In this document: positions 18,560-22,443 of the stretch, piece after piece
Layout of the letters: each line of letters starts with the position of its first letter
How positions within the stretch are numbered: the stretch's first letter is position 1
Assembly: GCF_000003605.2 (NCBI RefSeq)
Contig: NW_003134845.1
Location: 72,140-94,582 of the forward strand
Reading direction: 5' to 3'
DNA: 22,443 nucleotides
From: Saccoglossus kowalevskii
Lineage: Eukaryota; Hemichordata; Enteropneusta; Harrimaniidae
Translations under genes and position numbers: made by a program
The notes under the pieces: generated by a model
What the model was told of the DNA's origin: nothing
Databases searched by the model: none
The model's input: only the letters and a program-made list of their open reading frames with translations

Positions 18560-20069
18560 TCTTGAATTCCATGCACTGGCATCATACAGATACACCCTTG
18601 GACATTAAGCATGGTTCCCCCAAAGTCATTAAATTAATAAGTCAATGAACGTAAGCCAGTGTCTATGGTCTTTCAAATGGCACACTCACTGAGTAATGGT
18701 CACTGACATGCATCCAAATCAAACTATTCTCATAATCTGCGATTCCCTGCTAATTTTTTCCAAATGTCCTTAATCTTTTCACATAAAGGGCTTAAGTGTT
18801 TTCAGTTACAATTATTGTTCTACATCCAAAACACGACAAATAATTAGAAATATCAAATGATTCAACAGAATCCATGCATAACATCAAATAGAAAAGAGAA
18901 AATGACACCCAAGCAATTTAACAGACAAATCAAGTAGTAGTGAAATGATAATTCATGAACTGACACAGATAGTACTTAGAGATGCGTTTTCAGTTTCTGT
19001 TTCCTTTCTGCTAAGATTCAAGGTTACTGAGTGACAAAACATGTCACATTAGTCAAGGCTGGCAATTGAGCTGATATATCTGACTGTACACTACGTTGAG
19101 ATGACAATTCTGGAATGGAGATAGTTATCATCCTTGAAAGCAGGAATTGAATTTGCAGATAAATGCAACATGTCACTTCCTTTCTGATAAGACATGGTTT
19201 TAATAGAAAACACCTCGCTAGTTGATGCCAAATTTGCCCCACTTTTTCTCAGATTATGGAATGATTTTTTCATGGCACCAAATGCAAATAAACCCATAAG
19301 GTGATGGAAATAATTTAGAAAGACAAGTTGAGAGCTATGCATTGGCATTGGTAAACCATCACCTGCTGAAAACCTCTACAAACAGAATGAATGAATGTCA
19401 GCAGATGCTGTATTCAGGTAGATACTGTTTATGCAATCATAAATGTAACTAAGATAGCAACATCAAGACTCGTGTCATATATTACAATCCAGTTGTTATA
19501 TCCATGTTTGCCGACTGTAAAGCCAAAGTGACTACCTCATGTAGTATTTAAACAACTGATTTAATTTTACTCAGTATCTGCATAATACTTATCTTTTATG
19601 TATCGTATCGTTTATGTATCTTTAATACATAAACAAAACAGGCAGCATATCACTACACTTTATCATATTATATATATATATATATATATATCACGACTGT
19701 GGTGTCACTACATAACATTAGAGAAACCTAATACTACTACTTAATTTATTCACTTAATATATACCCCAGTTGTAGTCTGGACTTTTAAATCATAAGTAAT
19801 TGAACACTAGATGGCGCTATGTCAATTCTACAACGCTATTATTACAGATTATATTTTCAAACACATGGTTATAGATAATTGTCTGGAAAACAACTCACCA
19901 CTTCCATCTTTTCCGCTTCTTCCTTCTTCTCTTTCTTCTTCTGTTTAGCAGTGATTGAAAGCACGGCTGTAGTGACTTTTTCCTTTTCTTTTTCCTTAGG
20001 AGTTTCCAGAGGTGGTGGATAGGCATACTGAGATGGCTTGGCATTAGACTTGAACTGTATAATTGGCAT
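16788..20069 (-). CDS. PSMD1: 26S proteasome non-ATPase regulatory subunit 1 (Rpn2), C-terminal four coding exons
   Basis: Exons 20069-19899, 18441-18214, 17705-17630 and 16858-16788 join to 546 nt: 181 residues and a stop. The sequence follows animal PSMD1 block by block: [20 protein letters not shown], a KEKEKEKV segment, TAVLSITAK, a long Lys/Glu tract, NPARV...[22 protein letters not shown], and the terminal [24 protein letters not shown]1 is the large toroid-forming scaffold of the proteasome base in cytosol and nucleus. Its last residues bind the Pru domain of the ubiquitin receptor Rpn13/ADRM1, and that peptide is intact. All introns are GT-AG. The upstream roughly 80% of the protein, including the PC repeats, must lie beyond 22443; I found no earlier exon in 20070-22443. 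Confidence 0.95.
17630..17705 (-). CDS. PSMD1: PSMD1 exon (penultimate): IGGIIMMKD block
   Basis: This 76-nt exon encodes [11 protein letters not shown], then an acidic stretch ending LIQPVP, with one base left for the next exon. The acceptor is TAATACAG|G and the donor CCAG|GTATGT. It matches the SIGGIIILKD...VEPV segment of vertebrate PSMD1. It is too short to show as a long open frame and was found by homology and phase. Confidence 0.92.
18214..18441 (-). CDS. PSMD1: PSMD1 exon (third from last): KEKE tract and NPARV block
   Basis: The exon has 76 codons in phase 0. The acceptor is CTAAACAG|GATGAT and the donor AAGCAG|GTATGC. Its first half is almost entirely Lys, Glu and Asp (KEKE motif, a charged tract common in proteasome subunits). 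The second half is [15 protein letters not shown]...[17 protein letters not shown]. The frame starts above the GTG at 18405 and extends up to the splice site. Confidence 0.93.
18527..18554. repeat. (TA)n microsatellite in a PSMD1 intron
   Basis: An uninterrupted TA dinucleotide run of about 14 units lies in the intron just upstream of the KEKE exon. It is likely polymorphic in length. Confidence 0.9.
19669..19692. repeat. (TA)n microsatellite in a PSMD1 intron
   Basis: A TA dinucleotide run of about 11-12 units in the same intron as the run at 18527. No associated feature. Confidence 0.9.
19805..19820 (+). promoter_or_regulatory. CTCF-like motif (CACTAGATGGCGCTAT) in a PSMD1 intron
   Basis: CACTAGATGGCGCTA is a close match to the CTCF core and the best of the set in this window. 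It lies 79 bp beyond the exon edge at 19899, within the intron. Binding is inference. Confidence 0.4.
19899..20069 (-). CDS. PSMD1: PSMD1 exon (fourth from last): start of the KEKE-rich tail
   Basis: This 57-codon exon begins in phase 0 right after a TAG acceptor, so the ATG at 20069 is an internal Met codon, not the start. It ends in GAAGTG|GTGAGT. It carries [12 protein letters not shown]...[14 protein letters not shown] and LSITAK followed by a Lys/Glu run, all found in this order in animal PSMD1. Confidence 0.93.
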
Positions 20070-20397
20070 CTACAAAATCAATGTCAAAGAAATATCAATG
20101 AAGTAATTGGTCATCAAGATCAATATGCAAGGGATGATTTTATTAATACTAGTAAGGCCAACTTATGCTTACAAATCAAAAGATGTATAATGTCATTTTC
20201 TTTATTTTTACGTTTGTAACATTTCATGTAACAAAGATGAAAAAAACAAGCCATGCATGGCACAGCCCCCGTTAGTTATCAAATTTAAGATATATAGTTA
20301 TGTTTATAGTAATATAGCTGGAATATAACCATGTCAGGAATATGATTTTTTTAACATTAAAATGATTGACATTTGTATCTGATCGTCAAACAAGTAC

Positions 20398-21040
20398 TTG
20401 TCCATATTGAGAGATATTGCTCTGGAACAGCATTCAAAATCAGCCATTTCGAATACATGTATATATATATATATAACATGATGTATAACAAATATATAAA
20501 ATTTGAATATAATCAGTCAAAGCATTTAAGAGATATGGCTCTAGAAGCCCAATCATTAAAACAAAATGGCTGCCAGTCAGCAATTTTGAATCTGATCTGA
20601 AAAATAAAATGACATGCACCAGGAACCTGTAATGTCTAATGTATGTTATAAGTTTGAACAAAATCCATCCATAAATGCAAGAAATGCTTGATATTCGAGG
20701 ATTTTTTTAGCACAAAAATAGCACACTTTGAAAAAGATCATAAAACCAATATATCCATATATCTGTGACATGATGTATAATGAATATTAAAGATTTGAAC
20801 ATAATCAGACAAAACAAGTCAGACATATGGGTCTGGAAACCCATTCATTAAAACAAAATGGCCGCCAGACAGTCCATTTTGAATCTGATCTGAAAAATAA
20901 AATGACGTGCATCAGGAACCCGCAATGTCTAATGTATGTACCAAGTTTGAACGAAATCCATCCATAAATGCCAGAAATGCTTGATATTTGATGATTTTTT
21001 AGTACAAAAATGACAACCATTCGGCCATTTTGAATATGGA
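20398..21040. repeat. Two tandem copies (period about 292 bp) of the hairpin-bearing repeat
   Basis: Copy A (about 20398-20715) and copy B (about 20758-21040) share long segments: ACATGATGTATAA, AAAACAAAATGG(C/T)(T/C)GCCAG, AATCTGATCTGAAAAATAAA, AATGTCTAATGTATGT and AATCCATCCATAAATGC. CAAAATGG starts at 20562 and 20854. Each copy has an inverted CAAAATGG...(C)AATTTTG or CCATTTTG pair. Related degenerate units occur at 10380-10900, so the family is dispersed as well as tandem. No protein is encoded. Confidence 0.8.
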
Positions 21041-21938
21041 GGTCACCAACTCAAATCAGAGGAAATACACATACAAAAAGTAGTGAAACTACAAGGTAGT
21101 ATGTTCTGTCCGTTTTAGGGCATTTTACCATGGTTTTTCATGAAAAAAATAAATCAAAATATCTCAAAAATTTGACAGAGTGAAAAGAATATACAGTGTC
21201 TTACAATGTACAATTAAAAAATTGACTATTTTTATTGTTTTTTGGGTCTATGGATATCTGGATATCAAAGCTAAATTTGTATGCATATTATTCGACAGTG
21301 AATTAAAAAAAGTTGACCAATACTGAAATGATTAATTATAGGCAGACTTTGACACACATGATATTGTCACTGCTATATATGCTAAAATATGGACACAAAT
21401 CAAAATAATATGAGTAGCATTCTAACTCGAGGTAGGCCAAAGGTAGATGTACATGTTTATGAACACGTAACCAATAAAATGTATCAGCTATGTTCACTCA
21501 TGTCTATCAAATATCTCTTATTTAATACATGTATATGGGAGAGGGAGGTTTCAGATGCCACTGAAAAATGAGAAAATTGGTCTAACATTAACCCAGTTAA
21601 TTTAAGTTTCCAAGAATACTGTGGAACAACATATTAATTACTTTTGGAAACAGTTCAAAATTCAATATTGAGAAAGTTAATATTATCTATAATTAAATTG
21701 ATCAGATTAACTTCAAAGTTCAATAGTAAATGTGCCGGTATAAAGCCTTAGGCTACAACAGGGGTGTAAAGTTATAACGTACATCTCTCCCAAGGTGCGG
21801 ACACTCTTTATACCACCCACATTTTCAATCCATTTATACTCATTTCTATTTATTATATTATATCTTGGGATCAAATTAAACTCACTGCTGAAATTCAGAC
21901 TATGATGCAAATGCATATATATAAATGTACCAAAATGA

Positions 21939-22250
21939 GCCAAGTACGGGTGAAAAGTACGGGTTGTACTTTTCAGAAAATAGCGAGTACGGGCGATATT
22001 TGTAGTGAGTACGGGTGATATTTGTAGCAAGTACGGGTGACATTTGTAGCGAGTACGGGTGATATTTGTAGCGAGTGCGGGTGACATTTGTAGCGAGTAC
22101 GGGTGATATTTGTAGTGAGTGCGGGTGGTAGTTTAGCAGTACATGGAGGTAATTTAGCGAGAGCGAGTGATAAAATGTAGCCAATATGGAGGGTGGTGGT
22201 AAAATATAGCGAGTACGGGATGAGGGTAATGCGGGGTAAAATGTACGGGA
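21939..22250. repeat. 22-bp minisatellite (GCGAGTACGGGTGATATTTGTA)
   Basis: Units of exactly 22 bp run from 21983 to about 22114 (six copies, differing at one to three positions). A looser tail reaches about 22250, where units change length and lose register. Weak copies precede it from 21939. Because 22 is not a multiple of three, all minus-strand frames stay open by periodicity, so the frames here are not genes. Confidence 0.9.
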
Positions 22251-22311
22251 TTTATACAACAATTACGGGTGCAGCAAAACACTCAATTGAGAAAGAAAAT
22301 AGCAGTGGTAC

Positions 22312-22359
22312 GAACTGAAACTAGTTCAATCTAACGAACCGAAACTAGTTCCATCTTAC
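22312..22359. repeat. 24-bp direct repeat, two copies, each with an AACTAGTT palindrome
   Basis: GAACTGAAACTAGTTCAATC... (22312-22335) is followed at once by GAACCGAAACTAGTTCCATC... (22336-22359); 21 of 24 positions match. Each copy holds the 8-bp palindrome AACTAGTT. Function unknown. Confidence 0.8.
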
Positions 22360-22443
22360 AAAAACTAAATGGGAACGTGAAGCAGCCATGTTTAATTAAT
22401 TATATATTCACGCAATTTGACCCCTATGACGTAGCAAAACGGA

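Larger units (their letters stand above)
20070..22443. other. Presumed PSMD1 intron (at least 2.37 kb), repeat-filled
   Basis: The acceptor at 20070 (TTTGTAG) starts an intron running off the window. I looked for the expected upstream exon ending in a GLNKDLK-like peptide and saw none. The contents are two hairpin-repeat copies, an AT-rich stretch, a 22-bp minisatellite and a 24-bp direct repeat. Long minus-strand frames at 21713-22262 are products of the minisatellite. Confidence 0.6.

Noticed and set aside
21713..22262. Two minus-strand open frames with repeated TRTRYKYHPYSLQ-like peptides
   Set aside because: They come from the 22-bp minisatellite, which is open in several frames by periodicity; no upstream coding context.

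Overview
The window is animal nuclear DNA. It is AT-rich, genes are split by GT-AG introns, and mini- and microsatellites, small inverted-repeat transposons and a decayed retroelement occupy much of the non-coding space. The PSMD1 tail is animal-like. The 'CAAAATGGC...GCCATTTTG / CAAGTTTGAACGAAATCC' repeat family and the DIRS-like retroelement fit a lophotrochozoan, most plausibly a mollusc; that is inference.

Two protein genes can be read, both on the minus strand. (1) A complete seven-exon gene (start codon at 9043, stop at 3280) encodes a 446-residue type II membrane protein of the GDP-fucose O-fucosyltransferase family. All six introns have canonical splice sites and compatible phases, including two microexons of 44 and 41 nt. 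Intron 1 holds a decayed copy of the signal-anchor first exon. (2) The last four coding exons (20069 to 16788) of PSMD1/Rpn2, a scaffold subunit of the 26S proteasome, carry the KEKE-rich tract and the extreme C-terminus that binds the ubiquitin receptor Rpn13. The rest of PSMD1 lies beyond the right edge.

Layout, left to right: 1-497, minisatellite of about 19-bp units; 498-2980, no gene, two CTCF-like motifs; 3001-9043, the O-fucosyltransferase gene; 9044-9640, its upstream region, with paired octamers and a 161-bp inverted-repeat element flanked by TTAA; 9640-11950, intergenic, with degenerate hairpin-bearing repeats; 11950-13810, a decayed DIRS-like retroelement (gag-like region with a broken zinc knuckle, then reverse transcriptase), split by a 207-bp MITE with TA target duplication; 14689-14770, a 3'-truncated U1 snRNA pseudogene; 14771-16380, no gene; 16391-20069, the PSMD1 3' end; 20070-22443, presumed PSMD1 intron with two tandem copies of the hairpin repeat, a 22-bp minisatellite and a 24-bp direct repeat.

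The two genes are not functionally linked: one would act in the secretory pathway, the other in the cytosolic and nuclear proteasome. I found no clearly new multi-gene system. The points most worth following up are the divergent O-fucosyltransferase with its duplicated first exon, the inverted-repeat element carrying NRF1-like sites upstream of it, the fossil DIRS element with its nested MITE, and the U1 relic.
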